This document shows, one piece after another, positions 9,750 through 22,301 of a stretch of 64,000 nt of DNA (positions are counted from its first letter, which is position 1; the number at the start of each line of letters is the position of its first letter). Position numbers and translations under genes: made by a program. The DNA is from Skeletonema tropicum (taxonomy: Eukaryota > Bacillariophyta > Thalassiosirophyceae > Thalassiosirales > Thalassiosiraceae): NCBI GenBank assembly GCA_037178625.1, contig CM074133.1, positions 682,001 through 746,000 on the forward strand, written 5' to 3'. The notes under the pieces are model-generated. The model was not told the DNA's origin. It made no database searches and was given only the letters and a program-made list of their open reading frames with translations.

Positions 9750-11410
9750 TTAGCAAGATAACGAACGCAGTAATGTCTCCCCATTCACGATTTCTGTAGT
9801 GCAGCAAATAATTGTGTATGGAAAAGATGGTCGCTTACTCAAAAAGCGCAATGCAGCGACTTCCATGTACGTTATGCCACCTACATAGTACACCAAAAGC
9901 ACTGGCTTACTATCTTGTTGCTCACCCGTCTGACCTTTCGACTCCGACTCTGACAATTTCTTTGCCAGCACACCGAGGCTTGTTGCTTTATCTTGTGTCA
10001 GCGCCTCAGCCAAACTCTCAGGTGGAGATTTTTGCTCGATATCAATCCAACGCCGGCCAGTTGAACCACCGGACGTAGGGAGTTCCTTCAACGCTTCGTC
10101 GAGACCTAAAAATCCTCTCATAGCAGCTTGTACCCATCTCACAGTGATAGGCGCATATCCCGAAGAAACATATGCTGGATCATCTGGGTTGGATGGGTCC
10201 ACCTCGGCATTAATCAAATTCAATGACTTCCGCAGTGTTGAGTACGATGTGGCCATCGAATCCATGAAAAATGTCTCCCTCTTTCGTAGAAAACCTGCTT
10301 TTTCCAAGTCATTCAATACCATTAGAAACTCAAACCCATAAGTCTGGACAACTTCTTTCCGCAGGAATTCATACCATGTTGCCTTGATACCATTGCTGGT
10401 TAAACTCTGAAGACAGAACAATCGCAGCCATCTGTATGGCGGCTCTCCCGATGCGATCAAATCCTCCAGCATATCATACTGCGACTCTGACTCCAACATA
10501 CTCCTCTCAGTCTGCCATCGTTGGCGAAAACTTGTCGCTTCTGCCGCCGACTTGACCAATTCCAATTCGGCAATGTGAATGTGATTTTTCAAGGAACGCA
10601 AGTTACGAGTGAATACGGGTATTTGCTTCACAAATTGATGAATTTCCGAAAGATCACGCGCAGTTTCGCGATTGGTGAATTGGGAATGACTTTCCTTCAA
10701 TGCCTTTGCCTGATTTTGGAGGAAGGATCCAAAGACTTCGACATGCTTGTCTCGTACTTCGGTGTAGAGTGGATCAGAGTCGTTGAGCGGAAGGAGAACT
10801 TTAGGGTCTTTGTTATTATCATGAGCTCTACCCCGTTGATTTTGTTGCTCGTTTTGATCGTCTGGTTCGACAATGGACTTCTTTACCGAGACGCATCCAC
10901 CCACTTGAATTTGAAGTACATCGTCTATCAACCCCTCGTAGGTGAGTGGGGTGAGCATAGGTGTAACAAGATCAATCTTTCGATCTATAACCAACAACGC
11001 TTGAATGGGAGGTTGTCTGTTGCCATTGTCGCTACCACCCGATGATGGTGATGCTTCAACTCCAACTCCAATCGCGGGATTCTCCAAGTTTTCATCATCA
11101 TTATATTCCCCACCATCTTCTTCTTCTTCCTCCTCCTCATACTCATATTCATCCCCCTCTTCCTCCTCTGCCTGAGCATCCACCCGCTCCTCTTCCAAAC
11201 GCAAATACATCATCCTATCAATCACCGCCATGGAAAGTGTTCCCAATCCCAAAACTCTCCCAATGACACCCACATCACTTTCTTCTCCTCCACCACCACC
11301 ACCCTGATTCAACAATTGCAACTTCAACAAACTCCGTGCCACAACATCGACAACATCAGCCTCACACCCCTCCACCTCCACATCCGAATGCCGCAATGAC
11401 GCTGCTGCAG
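9750..11410 (-). pseudogene. VPS33: VPS33 (Sec1/Munc18 family), C-terminal part, 5' end separated by transposons
   Basis: VPS33 is the SM subunit of the HOPS/CORVET tethering complexes that act on endosomal and vacuolar SNAREs. Diagnostic stretches are DRKIDLVTPMLTPLTYEGLID, YTEVRDKHVEVFGSFL, EIHQFVKQIPVFTRNLRSL, LRLFCLQSL and, near the end, VYYVGGITYMEVAALRFLS. An acidic, Glu-rich insert follows the first helices. About 548 codons are open; the usual N-terminal domain (about 150 residues) is missing. Upstream the frame runs through an Ala run directly into the left TIR of a DNA transposon, and the Ala-rich frame resumes at 48510-48562 on the far side of the nested block. In this haplotype the gene is split by 37 kb and probably inactive. 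Confidence 0.8.
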
Positions 11411-11430
11411 CTATGGGTGGTGACGCTAGT
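11411..11430 (+). repeat. Left TIR of the DNA transposon
   Basis: CTATGGGTGGTGACGCTAGT, preceded by the target duplication CAG. Confidence 0.75.
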
Positions 11431-12330
11431 TAAATCTACTAACAAAACGAATTTTGGAAAATCGCCTTGATACTTCTCAGACAGCTTCAGCATACCCCTG
11501 GGACCAATGAACCGCAAAGGGAGCAATTCTAGCACCTCTACTTACCGAGTAATCAAGATATTCACTTCACTAACAAACCCCTAGTTAAATGAGCCATTTA
11601 TGCCTAAAATGGTGTCTGTAGTGATCAAATCGTCAAATCACCGCCCCAACTCGCAGTCATTGGTCTATTGGGGTCATGTCGTGCCATTCGTATCATTGGT
11701 TTCATCATTGTCGCCGATGGTGGTGGTCGTAGGGGGTCGGATGGGTCTTCTCTTCCAGGGGCCAAAATCGGCGAAGTGGATTTGGCGCGCCGGCTCTTTC
11801 ACCCTCCATCGCAAAGAAAAAATACATCATCAAAATCCACCATGTTCGGTGTGTAGTTTCACCATGTTACACATTTCCTCACAAGCCGAGTGAGGGCTCT
11901 ATGGACAGCCCATGATCTATATATTCGACGGGTGCTGGCACTATTTCACTTGATATCAGTCGTCGTGGTCGTAATGCCGCTTCAAGTACAGACATCTTGC
12001 ACATTTCGTAAAAATCACCGATCTTTGATGGGGCTACGTATCATGTTCCTAACGTTCCCATAGACCGATTGATGGCCCATTGGATAGTTCAAAGACTATA
12101 TAATCGAGGATCATTGCCATATTTTGGGCATTAAATGACCGTCATAGTCGGAAAGCCGCTGATATGTGGACATGAAATTATTGATCTGGGAATGATATTA
12201 TTACTCTATGAAAAACAATACACGGCTTGATTGGTAGTAGACGAGGAGAAGATACTACAGCAACTCAAACACATCAATACTATGCATTACATCTAAAACT
12301 ACATCTTCAAAATCAACACTTGCACGAGGT
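11431..12330. other. Non-coding interior of the DNA transposon
   Basis: No supported gene. Short plus-strand frames at 11600-11893 overlap each other in two frames and show no domain. Confidence 0.5.
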
Positions 12331-14691
12331 CTAGTCATCATCCTCTTCATCATCACTGCAATACATGAAGTCACCCTCGCAATACGACGTCGTCTTCACT
12401 GTATAATCAAGACGTTCAAAATTTCTTCCGTATTGCTGTTCAGTCTCTTTATTGGCGAATTCTTTCATTAAAGTGTGCATGGCTTGCATCTTGCTGGCTT
12501 GTTCCGTAGCTACCGTCTCTAAATGCTCAGACTCATCGACTTTGATAAACTCAAGCAAATAATCTTCAGTAGAACTGTCTTTAAGCTCTTCTGCTCGACT
12601 TGGGGCACTGATGTCATCCTCAATCTTCTTCTCGGCAATCTGCTGGACATGGCGGAGAAACAAAAACACATTATCTGCTTTTGTAGTGCCTGTATCCAAC
12701 AAAGCCTTCTTGGTCTTATCCTTCATGTCGGGACAGAGTGCATGGAAAGCCGGTAGGACGCGTTCGATTTCATTGTGGAACTGAGCTTTTTTGATACCTC
12801 TCCAGTACGTTTTGAACGATAGCTGCTTGAGCTTCGCGTACTGCTCGGTTTGGTCTCTACTGTTCCAAGAGGTGTCGTGGTCGGTGCGAAGATTTAGCGC
12901 CTGCAGTTTCTGATCTTCCAACTTTTGCAGAGTAAATCCCTTCTTAACTCTCTTCCTTGCAACTTGCTTCGCATGGGCAAGTTTCTGCTCTTTGAGTAGT
13001 TTGAGAGTGCAATCAGTACCACGCTCTTTGATTCGACTGATGCTGTTATCCTTCCGGACTTGTAGAGGGATACGAGACAGCTTTTCTTGAGTGTATCCAG
13101 ACGCACGGCTTTTCAATTGTTGACCGAGCTCAACCAGCAGATACTTCTTATCATTGTGTTTCGGTGCTACCTTTCTTCGCTTGGTAGTGGAAGTGGATGA
13201 CTTATTATTGGTGTTGTAGAAACTCATCTCGCGACGGGCACGTCGGTCTTCGTACACTGGGCCCATGATGTAATTGTTCCTGGCGGTGGCACTCTCAGTA
13301 GAAGCCTGGGAATTATATGCATTTCGCTCGACACCATGCATTTGCTCTGCAATCCTTGTATTGGATGGAAACAACGCAAACTGCGCATGTAGCTTATCAA
13401 ATAGGCGAGGGTACTCTTGGGCAAAGTCAAGGAGCCATTGCGATGATCCGGGATCTCGACAGCCAGGCTTCTCTCTAGTCAGCCTCATCGCTTCATCCCG
13501 GGTTTCAACTGTCATGAGTCCAAACTGTTGTAAGTAATGGACGATTTCATCTCCACTATTCTCAGCGTTGTCAAGGAAGGCTTTGTAAACTGTCGACGGC
13601 TCTTCTCCATCTTCAAAAAATGTCCAATCAATCAATGCATCATCGTCTCCATAGTATGAAACTCCGTAATCACATGCGACTTTGTACACAGCACGTGCTA
13701 CATCTGGACCATGAACTGGATGCGTGATCAAAGTGAGCAGCCAAGGCCCTTCCAATAATTGTTTAGTCATCAATGCAATCTCAGCATGTCCGGCGTGTAT
13801 ACCTGCCTCCATCTGATCAAGCTTCATTTGCTTCAATTTCGGATCAGCTATTGTATCAAGATATGCATACGTGTTTTGAAACTTTGACGAAGGATTATTC
13901 TTTGCCTCTTGCCAGTATGGGAGGACTTTGTCAACATACAGAGCGACAATCTCCATTGAGCGGAATCCAGCCCTATCAGCAAGTTGGCCACTTTTAGCAT
14001 GGAAATCATGAGTCATTTCAAAGAAATCACCCAACTCTGCTTCGAAGTGTAGACCAGCTACGATTGTAGGTGCCAACAACATTTGCGCCTCATCCCCCAA
14101 ACGTTCGAGACGGAAGTCAGTGTAAAGGTGTTGCACTTCACGGCAAAAGAGGGTCCAAAAATTTGTCCCTTCTTCATCGACAACATGCATGTATTTGAGA
14201 ATTTCCTTGGCAGCTCTTGAGTTTGACAGCCAGCGAGCATCTCTTTCTCGTATTGGATGAGGCAACCCAAGCTCCTTTGTCAATTCTTCACCCAAAATAA
14301 TGTGGAAGACCTCTTTGATGACGTGTTTGTCACGGACAAGAATATCATAAAGGTTTTGGATGGCTTGACGATGATGCTTTTGGTCGTGTTTGCCCTTCAC
14401 AGTGTTACCACACGCTCCTATGCTTGCGTGTTTGACGGCAAGGGCATCAATGTGAAATGGGTCGCCTAGGAGTACTGGTTTGCGAGTCACACCGTATGAC
14501 TTCAATTCTCTTCCCATTCTATTGTCTACAAGGAAGTTTGCTAACTTCTGAAATGTCAGACGTGCTTCCTTTTTGGCATCATTAGCGTTGTCAGTTGCGT
14601 GTCCATTCAAATGAGCCACCCCTTCTATTGGAATGTTGCTTGTCACAGTCTGTTGATTGAAGGTGCTATTTCCATCTGAAGTTTGAACGCT
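12331..14691 (-). CDS. Putative transposase of the TIR element
   Basis: This open frame of about 787 codons starts after a probable 3' splice site (TTTTTAACTAG at about 14692-14702); the in-frame ATG at 14724 lies in the presumed intron. Notable stretches are GDPFHIDALAVKHASIGACG, HDQKHHRQAIQNLYDIL and LFPSNTRIAEQMHG. A basic, Lys/Arg-rich region covers residues about 500-650 and the tail is acidic (DDEEDDD). Acidic residues sufficient for a DDE/D triad exist, but I cannot assign a catalytic core by eye. The assignment rests on its being the only large gene between matching TIRs. It could instead be a DNA-binding accessory protein. Confidence 0.5.
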   Translation of the reverse strand, partial: SVQTSDGNSTFNQQTVTSNIPIEGVAHLNGHATDNANDAKKEARLTFQKLANFLVDNRMGRELKSYGVTRKPVLLGDPFHIDALAVKHASIGACGNTVKGKHDQKHHRQAIQNLYDILVRDKHVIKEVFHIILGEELTKELGLPHPIRERDARWLSNSRAAKEILKYMHVVDEEGTNFWTLFCREVQHLYTDFRLERLGDEAQMLLAPTIVAGLHFEAELGDFFEMTHDFHAKSGQLADRAGFRSMEIVALYVDKVLPYWQEAKNNPSSKFQNTYAYLDTIADPKLKQMKLDQMEAGIHAGHAEIALMTKQLLEGPWLLTLITHPVHGPDVARAVYKVACDYGVSYYGDDDALIDWTFFEDGEEPSTVYKAFLDNAENSGDEIVHYLQQFGLMTVETRDEAMRLTREKPGCRDPGSSQWLLDFAQEYPRLFDKLHAQFALFPSNTRIAEQMHGVERNAYNSQASTESATARNNYIMGPVYEDRRARREMSFYNTNNKSSTSTTKRRKVAPKHNDKKYLLVELGQQLKSRASGYTQEKLSRIPLQVRKDNSISRIKERGTDCTLKLLKEQKLAHAKQVARKRVKKGFTLQKLEDQKLQALNLRTDHDTSWNSRDQTEQYAKLKQLSFKTYWRGIKKAQFHNEIERVLPAFHALCPDMKDKTKKALLDTGTTKADNVFLFLRHVQQIAEKKIEDDISAPSRAEELKDSSTEDYLLEFIKVDESEHLETVATEQASKMQAMHTLMKEFANKETEQQYGRNFERLDYTVKTTSYCEGDFMYCSDDEEDDD

Positions 14692-14769
14692 AGTTAAAAA
14701 TGACCAAAAAAATTCAAATCGCACGAATCATACCATCGAGCGAAATCGATGGTTCTCGGTCGCTCGTGC

Positions 14770-14852
14770 CTTCCCAGCTTGGGCAAACCCCACCATCGAC
14801 ATCTACATTCACTGCTCTATCTCGTAGTGGGGTTTGCCCAAGCTGGGAATGC
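14770..14852. repeat. Perfect 23-bp inverted repeat
   Basis: TTCCCAGCTTGGGCAAACCC and following bases at 14770-14795 are mirrored by the reverse complement at 14827-14850 with a loop of about 33 bp. Each arm also contains the small palindrome CCCAGCTTGGG. It lies near the right end of the TIR element, so it may be a transposase-binding subterminal hairpin or part of an intron. Confidence 0.85.
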
Positions 14853-15073
14853 GTGTCGAATAAGAGAGCACACACCAAAGTCAAGCACACGCTCGATTTT
14901 GGACGATTGTAACTCGACTCATAGTCGACCAAATAACAAAAGCAACACATCATTCGAATAGTAGAGGAGTAGAGCTTTCTAATGATAGTCTTACTTTTGT
15001 TATGGAGTCAATATTCGACTACACTATCTAACTTATAAATTTTCGATCAAAAATACCAGTACTTAGGCGCGCT

Positions 15074-15091
15074 ACTAGCGTCACCACCCAT
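15074..15091 (-). repeat. Right TIR of the DNA transposon (split by LINE copy A)
   Basis: ACTAGCGTCACCACCCAT is the reverse complement of the left TIR. Its last 14 bases are duplicated at 48491-48504 because the LINE inserted here; the final AG of the TIR is at 48505-48506. Confidence 0.75.
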
Positions 15092-15304
15092 AAATAAATA
15101 AATACAAAGTTAATCAGATTAGATATCTATGATACTAAAAGGGACCTGCTTCGGTACAACTGTACGGTCTTTTCTATTGCCGAATGGCTTTCCAGACAGC
15201 AAGACGGGAAACTTCCCGTAGGAGTCAAGGACTCCTCTTAAACGCCGAAGCGTCTGTAACCAGGTGAGAGTGCTCCTGCGACACATAGTTGGGACTCAAT
15301 TCTT

Positions 15305-18300
15305 TCAGTCAGGGTGGTGCTGTTTCCGTTTCTTCCTCTTCGGCGGAGCATGGCGTTGAGTGGTAGCTAACAATGTGGCCTCCCCAAAAACTACGGACTC
15401 TGCTTTGCGTTTCTTGTTCAATAGTGAATGTGTCTGTTGCAATGGCGTGGGGTCTGTGACCAAGATTTTCCCCCGAGTTTTGGGACCTCCCGGGATAATT
15501 CGCTTGTTGTTGCGACGTCGCTTTGCGCGCTCCTTGCCTTTTGAGTGCTTGACTGCGGCAGAAGCTTTCTTTGCTGGAAGAGGTTTGATCTTAGATTGGC
15601 CATTTCGGCTCCTCTCATTGCTCTGTGTTGGGCGTTGACGCCGCCTCGATTGGACTGCCCATACTGCAGGTGGTACAGGCCTGTTGGTACTCGCTAGCCA
15701 CAACAGCATCGCCACCCTACTTCGGGTGTCTAACAGCTGGAAATCTCCCTCATTGTACGAGGAAGGGGACAGAGGGATCTGCTGAGCCAGCATAGTCGCA
15801 TTAGCGAGGACAAACAATCCACAGTCGTGTCCATTGGTTTGTTTCGGAGAATTGTTGGAGGCATCTTCTAGTGACCACTCTGCTTTCCAATCGTCGCTCG
15901 GTACCCCGTGAAGTTCACTGTATTTGTCCCCCAAATACCTTAACATTGAAGTCAGATAAAATTGATTGCCCGGCTTCCTACCTTGGGAATCCCACAGGGT
16001 AATAACCTTTGTTTCTGTATTCGCCCTGAGTAATAGCCAGTGAGTTCTAGAGTGGTTGATCGGCACGAAGATCTCTTTCACCCCCAAAATCTTATTCTTC
16101 CTCCTTAAACGATTTCCCCAGCGTTTAACGCCGTCAAAGTTGTAGGACGGAGCAGACCTGCCGTCAGCCCCCGTACGTAGGAGAGTTGACATGAAGAATG
16201 AGTTGAAGATGTAGACATGTTGCCGATTCACCTTTGGGAGGAGGACTCTGAGGAGATAGCCATTGATAACTTCATCATTTAGCCACTGAGGGGGTCGCAA
16301 AGACCGCATTGCATCACGCCGAACCTTGTCCCCTCCTTGGAGGCATAACTGAAAATTAGCTGGCACGTCCCGCAATAGGGCTCCAACTTGACAGCGGTTT
16401 AAGTCTTCATCCGAGTTCCTTTGCAGAAGCCCAATGCGGTCTGTTGTTGCGGACTCACAGCCGGTGGGAGAGTTGTAGGAGGCTGAGTAGGTAGGGCGCT
16501 CGGCTGGGCTGGACGCCTTGCTTTTTTCGGGAGAAAGAAGGGAGCGAGTGCTTTTGGTTTGCGCGCAGGTGCGGCAGTCTTTGAAGTACCCGGTGGCTTT
16601 GATTTGCGATCTTCTCGTTGCTTGGCACCGGTCGTGCCTTGTCCAGCAGGAGGCTCCAAAAGCCCGCCTGATTCATCCCCCGCAGCTTGCCTGCTTGCTA
16701 CCGCTGCGTTCAACCAGTATTGTAGTTCAGAGGTCTTTTTCCCATAGAGCTCGTCCGTCGGAATTTCAAGGAGACATCGTGCTTCAGCTGAGAGCCCATC
16801 AGATCCAAGATTAAGCTGATGTTCGATCTCTCTCAAAATCTCCTCTCTTGAGGCAAGTGCTTTGGTTCCTTGTGTTCGATGATGTTTCGTGAGATTCCTA
16901 CAGATCCACTGTGTATGCGTGAGCGAGAGTAGCTTGTCCAGGAAGCCGCTTGTCCAACTGTCGATGGTCATAAACGAATGGTTCTTTAGGAGGTGCTCCT
17001 TCTGCATCTGGAGCAACTCCTTGGATACTTTCCCCTCCATCACGTTTCTCCATCCAATCCTATCTAAGCTATTGCCCACCCTACGCATCTGTTGAGACAT
17101 CCGCCATCCCTGACTATGCACCATGTCAACGAATAGAGTGCTGCCCTGAAGAGAGATAAAAAGGGGTAGCCACTTCTGTATGCACGTATGCGTGCAATGT
17201 CCCTCCATCCATTCTTGTAGGTCGTTTATACTATCGAGCAAGAGCCCCCTCCTAATTCGACTCCTACAGCGGTTCAGGTGATCCGCTGTTTCAAAGCAAC
17301 CGCAGTTCGGACATTTATCAGAGGCAGTTTTGTCATATCTGGTTATCATTTGTCCGGTTCCACAATACCCCGAGCATTGTTTCGCGTACCAGAGATTGAA
17401 CATCTTAGGCCTGCGGTCGAGAAGCAGGCGCAACGGTTCCCAAGCAACAGAGTCGAATATGTCAGGGTGTAGGAGTTGTTCATCGGCATAGAACTGTCGT
17501 GCTTTCACCTTCCCTACGTGATACCGTAGGTCCTTTGCTAAGTCTGCAGTCTGTTTGATTCCATCGATGATAACAACCGCTGCTTCTAGCGGTAGGCTCA
17601 GAGTGACGGGGAGAGAGGAGAAATTTTCAATTGCTCTCTTTATGGCTGCTTTTGCCCTGAAATCGCAGTCTACGTTCAGTCTAGCTTCCAGAGCCAGGCA
17701 AGCATAGCCCAAGCTGTCGTCCTGGTGTGCTTTCACATGAGACAGCTTGTGCGCAAGAGCCGAGACACTTTGGATTTTCCGCAGGACCCGGAGAATGTCG
17801 TTGTTTTTTGCCGATCCTGGGACACGATCGTATTTTCTGGAAAACGTAAGAATAGTTCCTTTGTTGTCACAAAAGATGTTTGCATTGGACAATGGCACTC
17901 CATAGTGTTCCTCTATTGTCAGTAGGATAAGGTGGATAGCCAACATCCCTAGCTGTTCTCCTCGATAGCTATTTGCCCATTTAGAGTGCTCCGTGAATTC
18001 TCCTTTAAGCCACTGTTGAGACTCTGCGCAGTAAAAAACCCAAGCCGCACCGCAGATCTCTGGCGCCAACTTTTTCATGTATGATCCGTCTGTACAACAG
18101 AACAATGAGCCTCGTTGAATAGCTTCCACAATCCACGAGGGATCCGATGAGAAGCTGATACTATCCCACATCCATTCCCCCCCTTTACTGCGGAGACGCT
18201 CAAGAAATGTAGTAGGGGCTACGACTTCTGGCTGACTGGCCAGTGGCGGTCCTTGTGCTAGCAGTTTGATGGAACCATCTTCGTATTCCAGAATCGTCGT

Positions 18301-21300
18301 TGGTACCACTGATGAAGCGGGCTCATCCAGCACTCGGACTGGCTGCATGATCGACACTCTGTCATTCGATTCCACGTCGTGAGCGTATTCATAAATCGTA
18401 TCATCCGAATGTATCTCCACTGTCCGTGTGTCCGTGTTGAGGAAGTGACGCCAGATCCGTTTAGATGGGTTGATCCAATCTCCAAGTGGCTCCTTAAGAA
18501 ACAACGATTTGCTATCAGTCAAACGTTGCAGGGATCTCTTCCACAATTTCCAATCTGCTTCCGTCGGATATTCCGTGCCAAATTCCAGTGTTGACCGCTG
18601 TTTGCCAAGGCGCCCTTCAGGTGAGTCCTTCCAATGCCCATCAAGCAGATACTGCTCTAGATATCGTCCATTTGGCGTAGTCACGTCAGAGAGGAACATT
18701 GCCTCCTGAGCTTTCCTCACTCTATTGACTCGCTGTAGCTCCGTCCCTCGTAGACCCAGTTCAACCATGCAGTCCATAATAGCCCTATCCTTGTTCCTCG
18801 GGATGGGGATGTCATCATATTGCAGATCCAGCACGATTCCCAGTTCGTCTATCTTCTCCCATAGGGCTTTCGCCCATGCGTTGGTTGATAAATGACCCCA
18901 AACTTCAAAGTCATAGTTGAAGGGACAGTCTGGTACCCCTATTTCCACTTGGAGGTGTTCCATAACTGCTCTTAAAGTGATCCCTAGGGCTGAAGTTGTT
19001 CCATAGTGTTGCAAGAATGAAGATAAAGTAGCAGCCGCAGTTTCCACAGTCAAGTCGTAGAGACCGATTCCACCAAACGTGGCCGGCAGGTATCTCCATT
19101 CCTTGGTAATTGATCGGTTGACACCTAGGTTGCTTAACATATAGAAATCTGCTGACATCAATCCTTTTTTGAGCTCAGGGATTGACGCCGAGCAGGCCCC
19201 CAGACCGTACCTGAGTCCAGACCATAGCTGATTGGTGTAGCTCATCCACACCGAACGAGTTGGTATTTGCCCGCTCTTAATCTGAGCCGTCCACGTTGTC
19301 ATTTTTTCTCTCATCTGCTCGAAGTGTTGGTCTGGCTTCCCGTCCGGTCTAGCGTAGAGACCTAAGTTGTTGTCAGCTTTATTCGATGGCAACCTATCTA
19401 TCTGCGCAGTGCCCCCGTCGGTAGTAGGGACGTGGAAAATCAAGTCATCCAGTTCACTCATGTCAACCTCTTCGCCGTCTGAGGGCATCGCTTTTTGATC
19501 CGTGTAACACCAGCCGCCCTTTCCATCGGGTGTTTGATCGTGTATTGTAACTCCACATTTGTCTGGTTTCAAAGCAGCACCCGTTTCCCCTAAAGCACCT
19601 GCCCAATCCGAGATTGACTCTTGCCCTCTAGCACTTGTCGAGATAATGTCATCGTCAGCTCTAAGTCCTTCCCACAAATTGGTATCATCAACATACAGGA
19701 TTCCCACCTGATTAATCTTTTTATGTGAGATTGGACACTTCACTTCCACTCCATGCCCATTAGTTTTGTGGGTATTAATCATGACCGTGCTGATCTGTTG
19801 CCATGTCGGAGGAGCTGCACCGTTCCCTTGAGCGAGACCGTGTTTCCCGTCCTCTTTTCCACCAAAATATGAAGAGGATTGGCCAAAACCAGTTCGTAGG
19901 AAAAACTCCATATTATGCAAAGGGCGGAGCATCGACAGTGCCGCACATTTGGGCACTTTAAACGCCTGTAGAGTGAGGCTGGCGATAGGAAGAGCAACCC
20001 GATCGTAGCACTGGGCCGCATCAACCTGTGCCACCAGGAGGGGTCTTTTGGTGATTCGGGCAATGTCGTACATCAATACTTGTTGCAGGATTGCATCTTC
20101 TGCCGTGCGTCCCTTCCCACTGTAGATCTCCTCCGGGACCATCCCCTTTGCTCGGGCGAGGTCCAGCATGCGATGTCCAAAAATCAACTTATTACAGAAA
20201 TTGAAGTCAGCCTCAAGCAAGAGAATAGCTCTCAGTTTATTCACCAACGCAACACCTGCAATCTTCTCGAGCATTACCGACAGACCCCGAGCCCAACGTT
20301 CTGGGCCGGTTCCTGTTTGAATCATAAGAGAGAACTTCTTTGCTAGCAGCCTGGAAAGGTCGTCATCGTAGGCTATCGACTTATAAAGACCAAAATGCAG
20401 CCCCGATATCGAGGATGACGTTCTTTCTTTCACTTTCTTCCAGTAATATTGGTAGTCCTCCTGTGAAACGACAACGGAAATCTCACCATCGCCAATCTTT
20501 TTCCAGATGGCTGCAATTTTGTCCAGTATCAGTATTGTGCGTTGATCTGTGTCTGGGGGAGGGGCGAAAGATCCCTCAAGGATTTCTATCGCTGCATTTG
20601 TGTCGGCGTAGACTCCCAGGAGGTCGAATAGTACCCCTTGGCAAACTGGGGCAGAAGTAGCCCGTCCAAACCTTGTGCGGAGTTCTGCCTTTAGTGCCTC
20701 TTCAATCGATTCTTTTGTGGCGTGCTCGACAACTTTCCCGTCTGCTTGTGTAACTTCCACTCTTGTAACATTCATCACTCCTTGCTGCTTTGTTGCTCGT
20801 TTAATCCCCTGCCACTGTTTTCTTTGAGCCTCCCCTTTGAGGATCAGCTCCACCCTCTTGGCTTCATCAACCCGTTCATTTATCACAGCATCGGTCAACT
20901 TCTCGTGTAAAAAATGCTTTCTGAGGTAAGGTGATTCAGCCATGAGTTCTCGTGTGCGTTTTTTGGTCTCCTTGTACAGCTTAACCACTTCATCCACAGG
21001 GTACCGAAGACAGTCCTCCATTCCTTTGCGCCTAGCGAATCTTCTCAAATTGCCCCAATTGACCTTTTTTCCTTGGTGATGTCGTAGTATCCATTTCAGG
21101 AGGTGGCATTTATCCATCCACGATTGTATTGCTGGAGAGAACTCATAATGCGCCGGGTAAATCACTCTGCATTTCGCCTCTGCGTGTAGCATCTCCTCTT
21201 CAATCATGTTGTCCAGGATTTCCATCTTGGACACCACTTCAGCCGAGGGCGGGAATGAGGCTATCCTACTTACTTCTTTGAGCTTCTGGGGGATGCGTCT

Positions 21301-21947
21301 ATCGCTGAGGCCTTTTTTAATTGTGCAAGGTACTTCACTCTTATCCGCGGCACCTTTGAGTTAAGCTTTCTAGCCTTTGGTGGCACAATACGACAAATAG
21401 AAGTGCCAATAACCGACCGCATCTGTAGGTCGACAACCACTGGCCGGTGATCTCCCAAATCACCGTCGAACGGTAAGTAGCTGGCTCCAGTTAGTTCAAC
21501 GTCATCCGAGATCCATATACCGTCGATGGCCCCATTCTTTTGGCTGTTGCCTCGAAAATGTGTAGCAGGACCTCTTCTTCCGGGGACCATACGGTGCACT
21601 GCTTCCCTCATGCGGATATCATCCTCTGCAAGTCGTTTACTAAGGACTCCGTCCAACACATTCTCATTAGCATCCATCATCAGAACAACCCTGTCTCCTT
21701 TGCTGCGCCACCGTTTGATGGCATCGACAATGTGTCTCCGGAACAGATCCTTGGGGTTGGTCTTCAGCTGGTGCGATTGGATGTATCTCTCAATATGTTG
21801 ATAGTATGTACCAACCCCTTCTGATTTACAGGGCGCGTAGGCACTTAAGAAGACTGTTCTCACGCCATTGACCGGCTCCGTCCTATACCAGCTGAACATT
21901 CCCAGCTCAGTGGAATCTTTACCGCAGGTCATGGGTAAGCCCGACAA
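15305..21947 (-). pseudogene. LINE copy A ORF2, 3' part (EN end, RT, RNase H, Ulp1), frameshifted
   Basis: This is colinear with residues 241-2455 of the intact copy B protein. One T is missing in the T run at 21313-21318 and one C at about 16440, giving three open segments: 21270-21947 (end of the AP-type endonuclease), 16399-21237 (RT with YVDD, RNase H, Zn cluster) and 15305-16375 (Ulp1/C48 protease with the His-Asp-Gln-Cys set all present). The 5' part of the same ORF lies at 46783-47500 beyond the gypsy insertion. Very few other changes separate it from copy B, so the damage is recent. Confidence 0.92.
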
Positions 21948-21952
21948 CTCGT

Positions 21953-22292
21953 TGACACAGGCTAATAGATGTGTAATGACAACGACGATGAATACAGTAT
22001 TAATTTACGTATTTGGAGTAGTTGTGGGCTCTTCGAAGGAGAGAGCTGCTGCTAGCGGTAGAGTTGCTCGTGTAAGCCGAGTGACTCGGAATGCTATTGG
22101 ACAGAAATCGTACTAATTCCAAGACGTAGGCTGTTAGTAAGATTCTCTAAGCTGACTGCTTCAATGTAGTCAGAATCCAGAGCGGCATGCGTCAGGCATG
22201 GAGATCCCGATAAGCGATAGCTTAGCGAGCACGTATCCGTATGGTCACAGATACATACGTACCTAAAGGTAGTATGCTACTTGACTATTACA
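21953..22292 (-). repeat. 3' LTR of the gypsy element (340 bp)
   Basis: Begins TGACACAGGC and ends CTATTACA in plus orientation. It is the 3' LTR because genes run on the minus strand and the polypurine tract adjoins it. Confidence 0.95.
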
Positions 22293-22301
22293 CTCTCCCC
22301 C
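22293..22301 (-). promoter_or_regulatory. Polypurine tract of the gypsy element
   Basis: The minus strand reads GGGGGAGAG immediately before the 3' LTR start TGTAATAG, the position and composition expected of the plus-strand DNA primer. Confidence 0.75.

Noticed and set aside
13224..14469. Small ORFs opposite or inside the TIR transposase frame
   Set aside because: All overlap the long minus-strand frame and show no independent motif.
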